Shown here piece by piece: positions 49,663 to 58,244 of a stretch of DNA of 64,000 bases (positions within the stretch are counted from its first letter, which is position 1; the number at the start of each line of letters is the position of its first letter). This stretch comes from JBDTNQ01 sp039933635 (GTDB lineage: Bacteria > Acidobacteriota > Vicinamibacteria > Vicinamibacterales > SCN-69-37). Under the pieces are notes generated by a model, which was not told where the DNA came from, searched no databases, and saw only the letters and a program-made list of their open reading frames with translations. A program made the position numbers and the translations under genes. The stretch covers positions 7,310 to 71,309 of the forward strand of contig JBDTNQ010000008.1 of assembly GCA_039933635.1 (NCBI GenBank). The letters are read 5' to 3'.

Positions 49663-50691
49663 CTAGCGCTGCACGCGTCCCGATCCATCGCCGCCCGCGA
49701 GCCGATCGACTTCGTCCACGGTGACGCGATTGAAGTCGCCCGGAATCGAGTGCTTGAGCGCGCTGGCGGCGACCGCGAAACGGAGAGCCTCTTCCGCGGA
49801 GCGGCCGGTCGTGAGGCCGTAGATGAGGCCGGCCGCGAAGCTGTCGCCGCCGCCGATACGATCGATGACCCGCAGGTCGTAGCGCTGGCTGTGGTGGAAG
49901 CGCTGCTCGGATTCGTCCCACAGGACCGCGCTCCAGCCGTTGTCGCTGGCCGACATGCTCTCACGCAGGGTGATCGCCACCAGCCGCACGTCGAAATCGC
50001 GCGCCACCGTTCGCGCCGCCTGCTGGTACGCCGCGAGATCCAGGTGCGCCGTGGTCACGTCCGCGCCTTCGACGCGGACGCCCAGCACGTTCTGCAGGTC
50101 TTCCTCGTTGGCGATGACGGTATCGATGCCCGCGACGAGCGGGCGCATCGCCGCTTGGGCCTGTGACGGCGTCCAGAGCTTCTTCCGATAGTTCAGATCG
50201 ATGCTGACGCGTGCCCCGGCGGCCTTTGCGGCCTGCACAGCGGCGCGCGTCGTCTCGGCAGCGGTCGGGCCAAGGGCCGGTGAAATGCCCGTGACGTGAA
50301 ACCACGCAGCATCTCGAAAGAGGGCGGCCCAGTTGACGGCACCGGCATCGAGTCCTGTGATGGCCGATTGCGCGCGGTCGTAGATCACGACCGAGCCGCG
50401 CTGACTGGCGCCGCCCTCGGCGTAATAGATGCCGACCCGATCGCCGCCGCGGACGATGGCGTCGGTACGCACGCCCTCGGCACGCAACGCGCGGACCGCC
50501 GCGTCGCCAATGGCGTGGGCCGGCAGTCTGGTCACGTACCAGCTCTCGAGGCCGAACTGCGCGAGGCTGACCGCCACGTTGGCCTCGCCTCCGCCAAACG
50601 TGGCGACGAAGAGCGGCGACTGGAGAAAGCGCTCGAGGTTGGGCGGGCTGAGTCGCAGCATGATTTCGCCGAACGTGACGACCTTGGGCAT
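49663..50691 (-). CDS. kdgK: 2-keto-3-deoxygluconate kinase (PfkB family)
   Basis: A 342-residue PfkB-family sugar kinase that phosphorylates KDG to KDPG. Family parts: FGEIMLRLSPP at the start (typical of KdgK), FGGGEANVAVSLAQFG, and the PfkB signature DRIGGGDSFAAG with the catalytic aspartate. The start ATG overlaps the stop of the aldolase gene by one base (TGATG), so the two are translationally coupled. Third gene of a bicupin isomerase-aldolase-kinase operon. Confidence 0.92.
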   Translation of the reverse strand: MPKVVTFGEIMLRLSPPNLERFLQSPLFVATFGGGEANVAVSLAQFGLESWYVTRLPAHAIGDAAVRALRAEGVRTDAIVRGGDRVGIYYAEGGASQRGSVVIYDRAQSAITGLDAGAVNWAALFRDAAWFHVTGISPALGPTAAETTRAAVQAAKAAGARVSIDLNYRKKLWTPSQAQAAMRPLVAGIDTVIANEEDLQNVLGVRVEGADVTTAHLDLAAYQQAARTVARDFDVRLVAITLRESMSASDNGWSAVLWDESEQRFHHSQRYDLRVIDRIGGGDSFAAGLIYGLTTGRSAEEALRFAVAASALKHSIPGDFNRVTVDEVDRLAGGDGSGRVQR

Positions 50692-51350
50692 CAGGCGTGT
50701 CCTCGAGCGCGGCGGACGTTGGCGACAATCCGGCGCGCGTTGTCCGCGATGGCGGAGAAGTTGTTGGCCGCAATGGCCGCGGCGTCCAGCAGCGACGTGC
50801 CGACGCCGACGGCCACGGCACCGGCGTTGATCCAGTCGCCGGCGTTGTCGAGCGTGACGCCGCCCGTCGGCATCAGCTTCACGTGCGGCATCGGCCCGCG
50901 GAGGTCCTTCAGGTATCCAGGACCGAGCGCGGTGGCGGGGAAGACCTTCACGATATCCGCGCCGGCTTCCCAGGCCTCGAGAATCTCGGTGGGCGAGAAA
51001 CAGCCTGGCAGCGATGCCACGTCGAGCGCCTGTGCCGCTTCGACGACGCTCCGACGATAGACGGGACTCACGATGAACGTGGCACCGGCATCCACGACGC
51101 GCGCGACCGTCTCCGCGTCGGTCACCGTGCCCGCGCCGAGCAGGAAACCAGTCGGGAGTGTTGGCGCTGTGCGGCGGATGAGTTCGACGGCGCCCGTCAC
51201 GGTCATCGTGACCTCCAGCGCGCGCACGCCGCCGTCGACGAGCGCCCCGACGACGTCGCCCAGCTTCGAGGGATCGGCAATGCGGATGACGGCGACGACG
51301 CCGGCGTCCGAGAGGCCGGCGGCTATCTGGCTGCGTATGGTTGATGTCAT
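50691..51350 (-). CDS. kdgA: KDPG aldolase (2-keto-3-deoxy-6-phosphogluconate aldolase)
   Basis: A class I aldolase of 219 residues that splits KDPG into pyruvate and glyceraldehyde-3-phosphate, the last step of uronate breakdown. Visible motifs: VVAVIRI at the start, LEVTMTVTGAVEL, LGAGTVTDAE, the Schiff-base lysine in IVKVFPA, and MPTGGV. I chose the ATG at 51350 (MTSTIRSQIAA); the open frame upstream codes for nothing similar. Its start overlaps the isomerase stop (ATGA) and its stop overlaps the kinase start. Confidence 0.94.
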   Translation of the reverse strand: MTSTIRSQIAAGLSDAGVVAVIRIADPSKLGDVVGALVDGGVRALEVTMTVTGAVELIRRTAPTLPTGFLLGAGTVTDAETVARVVDAGATFIVSPVYRRSVVEAAQALDVASLPGCFSPTEILEAWEAGADIVKVFPATALGPGYLKDLRGPMPHVKLMPTGGVTLDNAGDWINAGAVAVGVGTSLLDAAAIAANNFSAIADNARRIVANVRRARGHA

Positions 51351-52132
51351 GGGACGATCCGACTCCTCGAATAACTGTGCGCCGGCAGGCGAAAACGGTC
51401 GCCAATGACCTCCCGCTCCGCCGCGAGCATCCATAAGACGGCCAACGTCCCGCTCGACATACGCGCGTCGACGTGCCAGCGATGGGGCCCGACGACCAGA
51501 TCGCCCTCGTGCACGTGCGAGAGATGCGATGTCGCTCCGTCGGTCCATTCCACGGGCATCGGCTGGCCACTCGTTGGCACGCGCGCGTAGCAGCACGCGA
51601 CTTCCGCGCCGGGTAGGTCAGGGACCAGCGGCCAGGCGCCGGCGTCTCGGGCATCACCGGCAATCACGCCGACGCTGACCCGCCCGGCGGCTGCGTGGTC
51701 GCCCAGCATCACGCATGACCGCGGGTCGGCGCCCGGGTGTTGTACCGATGATTCCGCTTGTTGATCGGCATACGAGACGTACTGCAATGGGTGACGCTCC
51801 TCGACTGGCGCGCGGGCTTCGATGATGTCGACCATGCCTGTGGCGCTCCAGACCATGAAGTGCGTGTCGCGTGGGACGTAGATCGTGTCATAGCGCTCGA
51901 CGCGAAAGCGTTCAGTCCCCACGCGAACCCACCCCGCGCCGTCGAGGCAGACCAATGCCGTCTCGAACTCGCCTGGTTCGACGTGGACCGGCGGCATGTG
52001 CGCATCGGTCCGGATGCGGCCGCACTGCAGCACGCGCAACGGGGTCGTGGCCGGTTCGATCCAGTTGGTCCGTCCCAGGGCGCGCGGGGCGCCGCGAACG
52101 ATCGTCGTAGAGCGGCTGCCGTCAAGGGTCAC
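51347..52132 (-). CDS. Bicupin uronate isomerase (KduI/IolB-like)
   Basis: A 261-residue double-cupin protein resembling 5-keto-4-deoxyuronate isomerase (KduI) and 5-deoxyglucuronate isomerase (IolB), one superfamily. The first cupin has MPPVHVEPGEFETALVCL, the second SHLSHVHEGDLVVGPHRWH with the metal ligands. Context (KDG kinase and aldolase in the same operon, KduD-like SDR nearby) favours the KduI role: isomerising the product of unsaturated galacturonate. I chose the GTG at 52132; the frame is open far upstream as a shadow of the polygalacturonase gene, so the start is uncertain. Overlaps kdgA by four bases. Confidence 0.68.
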   Translation of the reverse strand: MTLDGSRSTTIVRGAPRALGRTNWIEPATTPLRVLQCGRIRTDAHMPPVHVEPGEFETALVCLDGAGWVRVGTERFRVERYDTIYVPRDTHFMVWSATGMVDIIEARAPVEERHPLQYVSYADQQAESSVQHPGADPRSCVMLGDHAAAGRVSVGVIAGDARDAGAWPLVPDLPGAEVACCYARVPTSGQPMPVEWTDGATSHLSHVHEGDLVVGPHRWHVDARMSSGTLAVLWMLAAEREVIGDRFRLPAHSYSRSRIVP

Positions 52133-52234
52133 GCAGGATTCCGCGACACATGCTACACGACAGGTCCGCCGCTGCGAACGCGCGGCCTGGACGGCAAGGG
52201 TGAAGGCGTTCCGCGCCATCGGTCGTGATATACC

Positions 52235-53644
52235 GTGCCGATGCCGCATTTGTCGCGACGCGCGTTCATGCGTACGGCCGCGCTGACCCTTGGCGGCGCG
52301 GCCCTGGCACCGTTGGAGGGGCTGGCGCGCGGGGAGGCCGGCTGGGCGCAGGCGGCGGCGATTGTCGCGCGGATCAAAGTCCCAACCTTCCCGAACCGCG
52401 AGTTCAACATCACGCGGTACGGGGCCAGGGCGGCCGATGTCGGCGACTCGACGGCGGCCATCCGGTCGGCCATCGATGCCTGTGCGCGCGCCGGTGGCGG
52501 CCGCGTGCGCGTGCCGGCCGGCCGATTTCTCACCGGGCCGTTGCACTTGCTGAGCGGGGTCAATCTGCACCTCGACGCGGGCTCGACGCTCGCGTTCGTG
52601 CAGGACCCGCGCGCGTATCTGCCACACGTGCTCACGCGCTTCGAAGGCGTGGAACTCATGAACTACTCGCCGTTCATCTACGCGTACGGCAAGTCCAACA
52701 TCGCCGTGACGGGACAGGGCACCCTTGACGGCCAGGCGAGCGCGGACGTCTGGTGGCCGTGGAAGGGCGGTGGATCGGGGCCGAATCAAACCGCTGCCCG
52801 GGCGCGCCTGCTGGAGATGGCGGCCAAGGGCGTCCCGCCGCGCGAGCGCGTCTTTGGCGAAGGCGGGTACATGCGCCCGAACTTCGTCCAGCCCTACAAG
52901 TGCCGTAACGTGCTCATCGAGGGCATCACGATCGTGAACTCGCCGATGTGGGAGATTCACCCGGTGCTGTCGTCGAACGTGACGGTGCGTGGCGTGACGG
53001 TCAGCAGCCACGGGCCCAACAACGACGGCTGCAATCCCGAGTCGTCGCGTGACGTGCTGATCGAACGCTGCACATTCGACACAGGCGACGATTGCATCGC
53101 GTTGAAGTCCGGCCGCAACGACGACGGTCGGCGATTGCACACTCCGGTGCAGGACGTGGTCATCCGGGACTGCGTCATGAAGGACGGGCACGGCGGTGTC
53201 GTGATCGGCAGCGAGGTGTCAGGTGGGGCGCGCCGGATCTTCGCAGAGCGGTGCCGTATGGACAGCCCACGGCTGGATCGGGTGCTGCGATTCAAGACGA
53301 ACTCGGTGCGCGGTGGGGTCATCGAGCAGGTTTACATGCGCGACATCACCGTCGGTCAGGTCGCCGAGGCCATCGTCGTGGCGGACTTCTTCTACGAAGA
53401 GGGGGACAGTGGACGGTTTCCGCCGACCTTGCGGGACGTCGACGTGCGCCGGGTCACGAGCCGCCAGAGCCGATACGGGCTGCTGCTGCGCGGGTATCCG
53501 CACGCGCCGATCACCCGGCTGCGCGTGGAGGACTGCACGTTCGACGGCGTGCGGGAGGGGGACCGCATCGAAGCGGTTCGATCCCTCGAAATCATCAATG
53601 TGCGCGTGAACGGGATCCTCCGGAACGAACGCGTCACGAAGTAG
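52235..53644 (+). CDS. Tat-exported polygalacturonase (GH28)
   Basis: A 469-residue glycoside hydrolase of family 28 that cuts homogalacturonan or a related galacturonan. The N-terminus carries a twin-arginine signal (SRRAFM, residues 7-12, then a hydrophobic stretch), so it is exported folded. The right-handed beta-helix has the GH28 catalytic set: NND at 262-264, DD at 285-286, GHG at 318-320 and RFK at 352-354. A GTG start at 52235 is used; an ATG two codons on, with a TATACC box six bases before it, is as likely. It is divergent from the isomerase operon, suggesting shared regulation. Confidence 0.9.
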   Translation: MPMPHLSRRAFMRTAALTLGGAALAPLEGLARGEAGWAQAAAIVARIKVPTFPNREFNITRYGARAADVGDSTAAIRSAIDACARAGGGRVRVPAGRFLTGPLHLLSGVNLHLDAGSTLAFVQDPRAYLPHVLTRFEGVELMNYSPFIYAYGKSNIAVTGQGTLDGQASADVWWPWKGGGSGPNQTAARARLLEMAAKGVPPRERVFGEGGYMRPNFVQPYKCRNVLIEGITIVNSPMWEIHPVLSSNVTVRGVTVSSHGPNNDGCNPESSRDVLIERCTFDTGDDCIALKSGRNDDGRRLHTPVQDVVIRDCVMKDGHGGVVIGSEVSGGARRIFAERCRMDSPRLDRVLRFKTNSVRGGVIEQVYMRDITVGQVAEAIVVADFFYEEGDSGRFPPTLRDVDVRRVTSRQSRYGLLLRGYPHAPITRLRVEDCTFDGVREGDRIEAVRSLEIINVRVNGILRNERVTK

Positions 53645-53660
53645 CAGTGTGCGGCTGGCC

Positions 53661-53666
53661 TATAAT
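53661..53666 (+). promoter_or_regulatory. -10 box of the GntR gene
   Basis: A perfect TATAAT lies ten bases before the ATG at 53677. A transcript starting seven bases after it would have a leader of about three bases. Confidence 0.45.
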
Positions 53667-53676
53667 TCAGGAAGGC

Positions 53677-54495
53677 ATGACGAAGATCGACGCGGTCCCG
53701 GAACCCCGCAAGCAGCATCGGATCCCAGAGGGGGGAACCCAGCACGTGGTCACCCACGTGCGAGCCCTCATCGACACGGGCTCCCTGCACCCCGGGGATC
53801 GGCTGCCTGCCGAGCGTGATCTCGCCCGACAGATTGGGGTCAGCCGTCCCACGGTGCGGGCGGGACTGCGCGCGCTTGCGGCGATGGGCGTCGTGCAGTC
53901 GCGGCACGGATCGGGCACCTACATTCCGGACGGCCCGCCGATGCTCGGGAGCGAGCCGCTGAGCTTTCTGGCGGCGCTCCACGGGTTCACGCGCGAGGAC
54001 ATGTACGAGGCGCGACGCACGCTCGAAGTGGGCGCTGTGGGGCTTGCCGCCGAGCGCGCGACGCCCGAGCAACTTGCGTCGATGGCCGAGGAGGTCGCGA
54101 ACCTCTTTGCCTCGATGGGCGATCCGCTGAAGTTCCTGGTTCACGACATCACGTTCCATCGCACGGCGGCGACCGCATCGGGCAACCAGATCATCGCGAC
54201 GCTCGTGGAGATGGTATCGGCGTTGTACTACGAGCGGCGTCGGGTTACTGCGATTCATGCGGCGGAGACCGATCTGCGGGACGCGGCTGAAATGCATCGT
54301 CGGATCTTCCAGGCGATTCGGGCGCGCGATCCGGAAGAAGCGAGGCGCCTCATGCACGCGCACCTGTTGCAGGCCAGCGCGCATCAGGCGCGCGAGGAAG
54401 ATCAAGGTCCGCCCCAGGCCGGCGCGCCCGCAGTCGACGCGCCGCCGCCCGATCCCCTGTCGCCGGCGCCAGGCCGTCCCCGGAGTTCTCATTGA
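53677..54495 (+). CDS. GntR/FadR-family transcriptional regulator
   Basis: A 272-residue regulator: N-terminal winged helix (GDRLPAERDLARQIGVSRPT, GSGTYIPD) and C-terminal all-helical FCD domain (ARRTLEVGAVGLAAERAT, DITFHRTAATASGN) that binds small acids. The closest well-studied relatives, ExuR and UxuR, bind uronates, so this is the likely regulator of the surrounding pectin genes. A Pro/Ala-rich tail of about 25 residues is added at the C-terminus. It overlaps the next gene by four bases (TTGA). Confidence 0.9.
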   Translation: MTKIDAVPEPRKQHRIPEGGTQHVVTHVRALIDTGSLHPGDRLPAERDLARQIGVSRPTVRAGLRALAAMGVVQSRHGSGTYIPDGPPMLGSEPLSFLAALHGFTREDMYEARRTLEVGAVGLAAERATPEQLASMAEEVANLFASMGDPLKFLVHDITFHRTAATASGNQIIATLVEMVSALYYERRRVTAIHAAETDLRDAAEMHRRIFQAIRARDPEEARRLMHAHLLQASAHQAREEDQGPPQAGAPAVDAPPPDPLSPAPGRPRSSH

Positions 54496-55265
54496 AGCGT
54501 TCGTTGTTTGATTTGTCTGGCCGCGTCGCGGTCGTCGTTGGTGGCACAAGCGGGATTGGACGGGCCTTGGCCCTGGGGCTCGCCGACGCCGGCGCCGATG
54601 TCGTGGCCACGGGACGGCGGGAAGATCTGGTCAGGGAGGTTGCCAGCGAGATCGAGAAGCGCGGCCGCCGATCGCTTCCGATGGCCTGCGACGTGGAGGA
54701 CCTGGCGTCGCTCGAGCGCCTTCGTGACACCTGCGTCTCAACACTGGGTGGCGTGGATATCCTGATCGCCGCGGCCGGACGCACGCAGCGTGTGGCCAGC
54801 ATGAAGCAGACGGACGAGGAGTGGGCACGGATCATCGACACGAATCTCAACGGCGTGTTCCGCACGTGCCGGGTGTTCGCCGCGCCGATGATCGCCAGCG
54901 GGCGCGGGCGCATCATCACGATCGCGTCGCTCTCGTCCTTCGTGGGTCTGTTCGAGGTCGCGGCGTACACGGCGAGCAAGGCCGGCGTCATGGGCCTGAC
55001 CAAGGCGCTGGCGGTGGAGTGGGCGAAGCACGGCGTCAACGTCAACGCCATCGCGCCCGGCCTGTTCAAGACGGACCTCAACCGCGCGCTGCTCGAGTCG
55101 CCGCGCGGACAGGAGTTCCTGATCCGCACCCCGATGGGCCGTTTCGGCCAGTTCGAGGAACTGGTCGGCGCCGCGGTGTTCCTGGCCTCGGAGGCTTCGG
55201 CCTTCGTGACCGGGCAGATTCTGGCCGTCGACGGCGGCTTCCTCGCGAGTGGCGTGAACCAATGA
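54492..55265 (+). CDS. Short-chain dehydrogenase, KduD-like
   Basis: A 257-residue SDR: GGTSGIG at residue 17 binds NAD(P), and YTASK is the catalytic pair, with the ending FVTGQILAVDGGFLASG. The N-terminus (FDLSGRVAVVVGGTSGIG) matches KduD and gluconate 5-dehydrogenases. Its role is probably reduction of a keto-uronate: KduD (2,5-diketo-3-deoxygluconate to KDG), or the missing tagaturonate/fructuronate reductase step. It starts with TTG overlapping the regulator stop and ends overlapping the altronate dehydratase small subunit (ATGA). Confidence 0.8.
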   Translation: MKRSLFDLSGRVAVVVGGTSGIGRALALGLADAGADVVATGRREDLVREVASEIEKRGRRSLPMACDVEDLASLERLRDTCVSTLGGVDILIAAAGRTQRVASMKQTDEEWARIIDTNLNGVFRTCRVFAAPMIASGRGRIITIASLSSFVGLFEVAAYTASKAGVMGLTKALAVEWAKHGVNVNAIAPGLFKTDLNRALLESPRGQEFLIRTPMGRFGQFEELVGAAVFLASEASAFVTGQILAVDGGFLASGVNQ

Positions 55266-55597
55266 AGGCGGCGCTGGTCATCAGTGACCGCGACAACGTC
55301 GCGACGGCGCTCGAGCTGCTCGTGGCCGGCCGAGACGTCGAGCTCATGGGCCACCATATCGTCGTATCGGAGGCCATCGTGCCCGGCCACAAGTTCGCCC
55401 TGACCGCCATTCCGGCTGGGGGCTCGATCGTGAAGTACGGCAGCCGCATCGGGACCGCGTCGCGTGACATTCCCGCGGGTGCGCACGTTCACGTCCACAA
55501 CGTCACGAGCGATCGGGGGCGGGGCGATCTGGTTGGTGATGGCCTCGCGCGGCTCGCCGAGCCCGACGCGCTCGTCCCCGCAAATCCGCAGGGATGA
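55262..55597 (+). CDS. UxaA-type dehydratase small subunit (SAF domain)
   Basis: A 111-residue SAF-domain protein equal to the N-terminal part of altronate/galactarate dehydratases. Visible are VVSEAIVPGHKFALT, GGSIVKYGSRIG and AGAHVHVHN, as in the family's small domain. In E. coli UxaA the two parts are one chain; here they are separate genes overlapping by four bases (ATGA) with the large subunit. The enzyme would convert D-altronate (from galacturonate) to KDG. Confidence 0.86.
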   Translation: MKAALVISDRDNVATALELLVAGRDVELMGHHIVVSEAIVPGHKFALTAIPAGGSIVKYGSRIGTASRDIPAGAHVHVHNVTSDRGRGDLVGDGLARLAEPDALVPANPQG

Positions 55598-56769
55598 CCG
55601 ACCGCCCCGGTTTCTTCGGCTACAAGAGACCGGATGGCCGGGCCGGCACGCGTAATTACGTGCTGGTCGTGCCGACGGTCGTCTGTTCGTCCGTCGTCTG
55701 CGAGCGCATCACGGAAGTCGCGCCAGATGCCGTCGTGGCCCTGCCGCACCTGGCCGGTTGCGGACAGCTCGGTCCGGACATGCGACTCACGCACGAAACG
55801 CTCGCGGCGTATTGCCGTCATCCGAACGTCGGAGCGGTGCTGGTCGTAGCCCTGGGCTGCGAACAGGTGATCGCGCAGATGCTCGCCGAAGCCGCGCGCG
55901 ACTCCGGCAAGCCGGCGGAGATCATTGCGATTCAGGAGATCGGCGGGACCGTTCGCACCATCGCCCGCGGGCGCGAGATCGCGGCGAGGCTGGCGGACGA
56001 ACTACGGGGCGTCTCGCGCGAGTGGTGCGACATCAGCCAACTCGTCCTGTCACTGAAGTGCGGCGGGTCCGACTACACGTCGGGTCTCGCGTCGAATCCG
56101 GCTCTTGGGCGCGCGGCGGATCGTCTCGTCGATCTCGGAGGCGCGGCGGTCCTCGGAGAGATCGCGGAGATCATGGGCGCTGAACATCTGCTGGCGGCGC
56201 GCGCGTCGCGTCCCGACGTGGGGCAAAAGTTGCTGCGCGTCATCAACCGGGTCGAAGCGGAGACCATGGCCCTGGGTCTGGACATCCGCGGCACGCAGCC
56301 GTCGCCCGGCAACATCCGAGGCGGGCTCACGACGATCGAGGAAAAGTCCCTCGGCGCCACGCACAAGGGCGGTGAGCGCACGCCGCTCGTCGACGTCGTG
56401 CCGTATGCGGGACGGGTCTCGAAGCCGGGCCTGACGGTGATGGACACGCCTGGGCTCGACGTCGAGTCGGTCACGGGCATGGTCGGGGGCGGCGCACAGG
56501 TCGTGGTCTTCACGACCGGTCTTGGCACACCGACCGGCAATCCGATCGCGCCGGTGATGAAGATTACCGGCAACGCACGCACCGCGCAGCAGATGGCTGA
56601 CAACATCGATCTCGATGTGAGCGGTGTCATCCAGGACACGGAAACGCTGGAGGGCGCCGCGGAGCGGTTGTTCGCCGCGGTTCTGGCCGTCGCGTCCGGC
56701 CGGCCGGTCGCGGCCGAAGTCCTCCGCCACCGCGAGTTCGCCATCCATCGCCGCAATCCCACAATCTGA
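55594..56769 (+). CDS. UxaA-type dehydratase large subunit
   Basis: The 391-residue catalytic part of an altronate/galactarate dehydratase. It has the family start FGYKRPDGRAGTRNYVLVVPTV, cysteine-containing regions (LPHLAGCGQLG, LGCEQV, SLKCGGSDYTSG), which hold the metal centre, and TGLGTPTGNPIAPV near the end. Together with the SAF-domain gene just before, it forms one enzyme. The galactarate, altronate and sulfolactate branches of the family cannot be separated by eye; pectin context favours altronate. Confidence 0.86.
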   Translation: MTDRPGFFGYKRPDGRAGTRNYVLVVPTVVCSSVVCERITEVAPDAVVALPHLAGCGQLGPDMRLTHETLAAYCRHPNVGAVLVVALGCEQVIAQMLAEAARDSGKPAEIIAIQEIGGTVRTIARGREIAARLADELRGVSREWCDISQLVLSLKCGGSDYTSGLASNPALGRAADRLVDLGGAAVLGEIAEIMGAEHLLAARASRPDVGQKLLRVINRVEAETMALGLDIRGTQPSPGNIRGGLTTIEEKSLGATHKGGERTPLVDVVPYAGRVSKPGLTVMDTPGLDVESVTGMVGGGAQVVVFTTGLGTPTGNPIAPVMKITGNARTAQQMADNIDLDVSGVIQDTETLEGAAERLFAAVLAVASGRPVAAEVLRHREFAIHRRNPTI

Positions 56770-56918
56770 CGCGTCGGGTGTCCGACCGCTTCGTGCGCCG
56801 TGGACCGGACGGTTCAGGGCAGTTGCGTGTTCTATGCGAGAATGCGTGGGTTTCTCAACGCAGTTGAACCAGGTCCAGGCGCGCGGAGGCGCACGCGACT
56901 GGGCGGAGGACATGCACG

Positions 56919-58244
56919 ATGGAGTTGTCGCACGCGCCATCCCGCACGGGCTATTTCCGCTGGGTCATCTGCGGGCTGCTGTTCCTTGCGTCGACGGTCA
57001 ACTACGTCGATCGGCAGGTCATCGGCATCCTCAAGCCGACGCTGCAACACGAGTTCGCGTGGACGGAGACCGACTACGCCAACATCATCTTCGCGTTTCA
57101 GCTGGCGTACGCCGTTGGGTTCGTGTTTGCGGGACGCGTCATTGACTGGCTGGGCACCAAGCGCGGGTTTACCGTGGCGATCATCATCTGGAGTGTGGCC
57201 GCGATCGGCCATGCGGAAGCGCCCGCGGTCGGTGCTGGCCTGGCGCCGATCGTGGCCTTCTTCGGCGCCGGGTTCTCGACGTCGGTCATCGGATTCGCCG
57301 CGATGCGCCTCCTGCTGGGCCTGGGAGAGGCCGGCAATTTTCCGGCATCGATCAAGACCGTGGCCGAGTGGTTTCCACGCAGTGAGCGCGCGTTCGCGAC
57401 GGGTATCTTCAATTCGGGCACGAACATCGGCGCGCTCCTCACGCCGCTCGTGGTCCCGTACATCACGGTCACCTACGGTTGGTACTGGGCCTTCATCATC
57501 ACGGGCGTCATCGGGTTCGTGTGGCTGGCCTTGTGGCTGGTGATCTATGCGCCCGCCGCCAGTCATCCACGGCTCTCCACCGCGGAGCGCGCCTACATCA
57601 CGGACGGCCACGAGGAGTTGTCGCGGCCGATGCCGTGGCGCAAGGTCGTGCCCCATCGCCAGGCATGGGCGTTTGCGGCGGGTAAGTTCCTCACCGACCC
57701 GGTCTGGTGGCTGTATCTCTTCTGGATTCCGGACTTCCTCAATCGTAACTACGGGGTGAACCTCACACAGATGGGACCACCGCTCGTCGCGATCTATCTG
57801 CTCGCCGATGTCGGGAGCATCGGCGGCGGGTGGTTCTCCTCGTGGCTCATTGGCCGCGGTTGGACCGTCAACGCCGCGCGCAAGACCGCGATGTTGACAA
57901 TGGCGCTCCTCGTGACGCCGATCGTGTTTGCGTCGAGCGTCCAGAACCTGTGGGTGGCGGTCGCGCTCGTCGGACTTGCCGCCGCGGCCCATCAGGGCTG
58001 GTCGGCGAACCTCTTCACGCTCACGTCGGACACGTTTCCAAAATCCGCGGTCGGATCGGTCGTGGGTTTCGGCGGCATGTGGGGCGCCATCGGCGGCATG
58101 CTGATCTCGAAGGTCACCGGCTACATTCTCGATACCTCAGGCAGTTACCTGCCCGTGTTCATCATGGCCGGTGGCATGTATCTTTTTGCCCTACTCGTGA
58201 TTCACCTGCTGGCGCCGAAGCTGGAGCCGGTGAAGTTGGACTAG
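56919..58244 (+). CDS. MFS hexuronate transporter (ExuT-like)
   Basis: A 441-residue major-facilitator permease with about 12 membrane helices. The N-terminus RWVICGLLFLASTVNYVDRQ and the segment GLGEAGNFPASIKTVAEWFP are typical of the anion:cation symporter group that includes ExuT (galacturonate, glucuronate). GGAGG lies nine bases before the ATG. A 149-base gap separates it from the dehydratase, and the next gene overlaps its stop by one base. Confidence 0.88.
   Translation: MELSHAPSRTGYFRWVICGLLFLASTVNYVDRQVIGILKPTLQHEFAWTETDYANIIFAFQLAYAVGFVFAGRVIDWLGTKRGFTVAIIIWSVAAIGHAEAPAVGAGLAPIVAFFGAGFSTSVIGFAAMRLLLGLGEAGNFPASIKTVAEWFPRSERAFATGIFNSGTNIGALLTPLVVPYITVTYGWYWAFIITGVIGFVWLALWLVIYAPAASHPRLSTAERAYITDGHEELSRPMPWRKVVPHRQAWAFAAGKFLTDPVWWLYLFWIPDFLNRNYGVNLTQMGPPLVAIYLLADVGSIGGGWFSSWLIGRGWTVNAARKTAMLTMALLVTPIVFASSVQNLWVAVALVGLAAAAHQGWSANLFTLTSDTFPKSAVGSVVGFGGMWGAIGGMLISKVTGYILDTSGSYLPVFIMAGGMYLFALLVIHLLAPKLEPVKLD

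Noticed and set aside
52133..53191. The upstream part of the open frame that contains the bicupin isomerase, which would give a 614-residue protein.
   Set aside because: Codes antisense to the catalytic region of polygalacturonase and has no domain; the isomerase alone has normal length.
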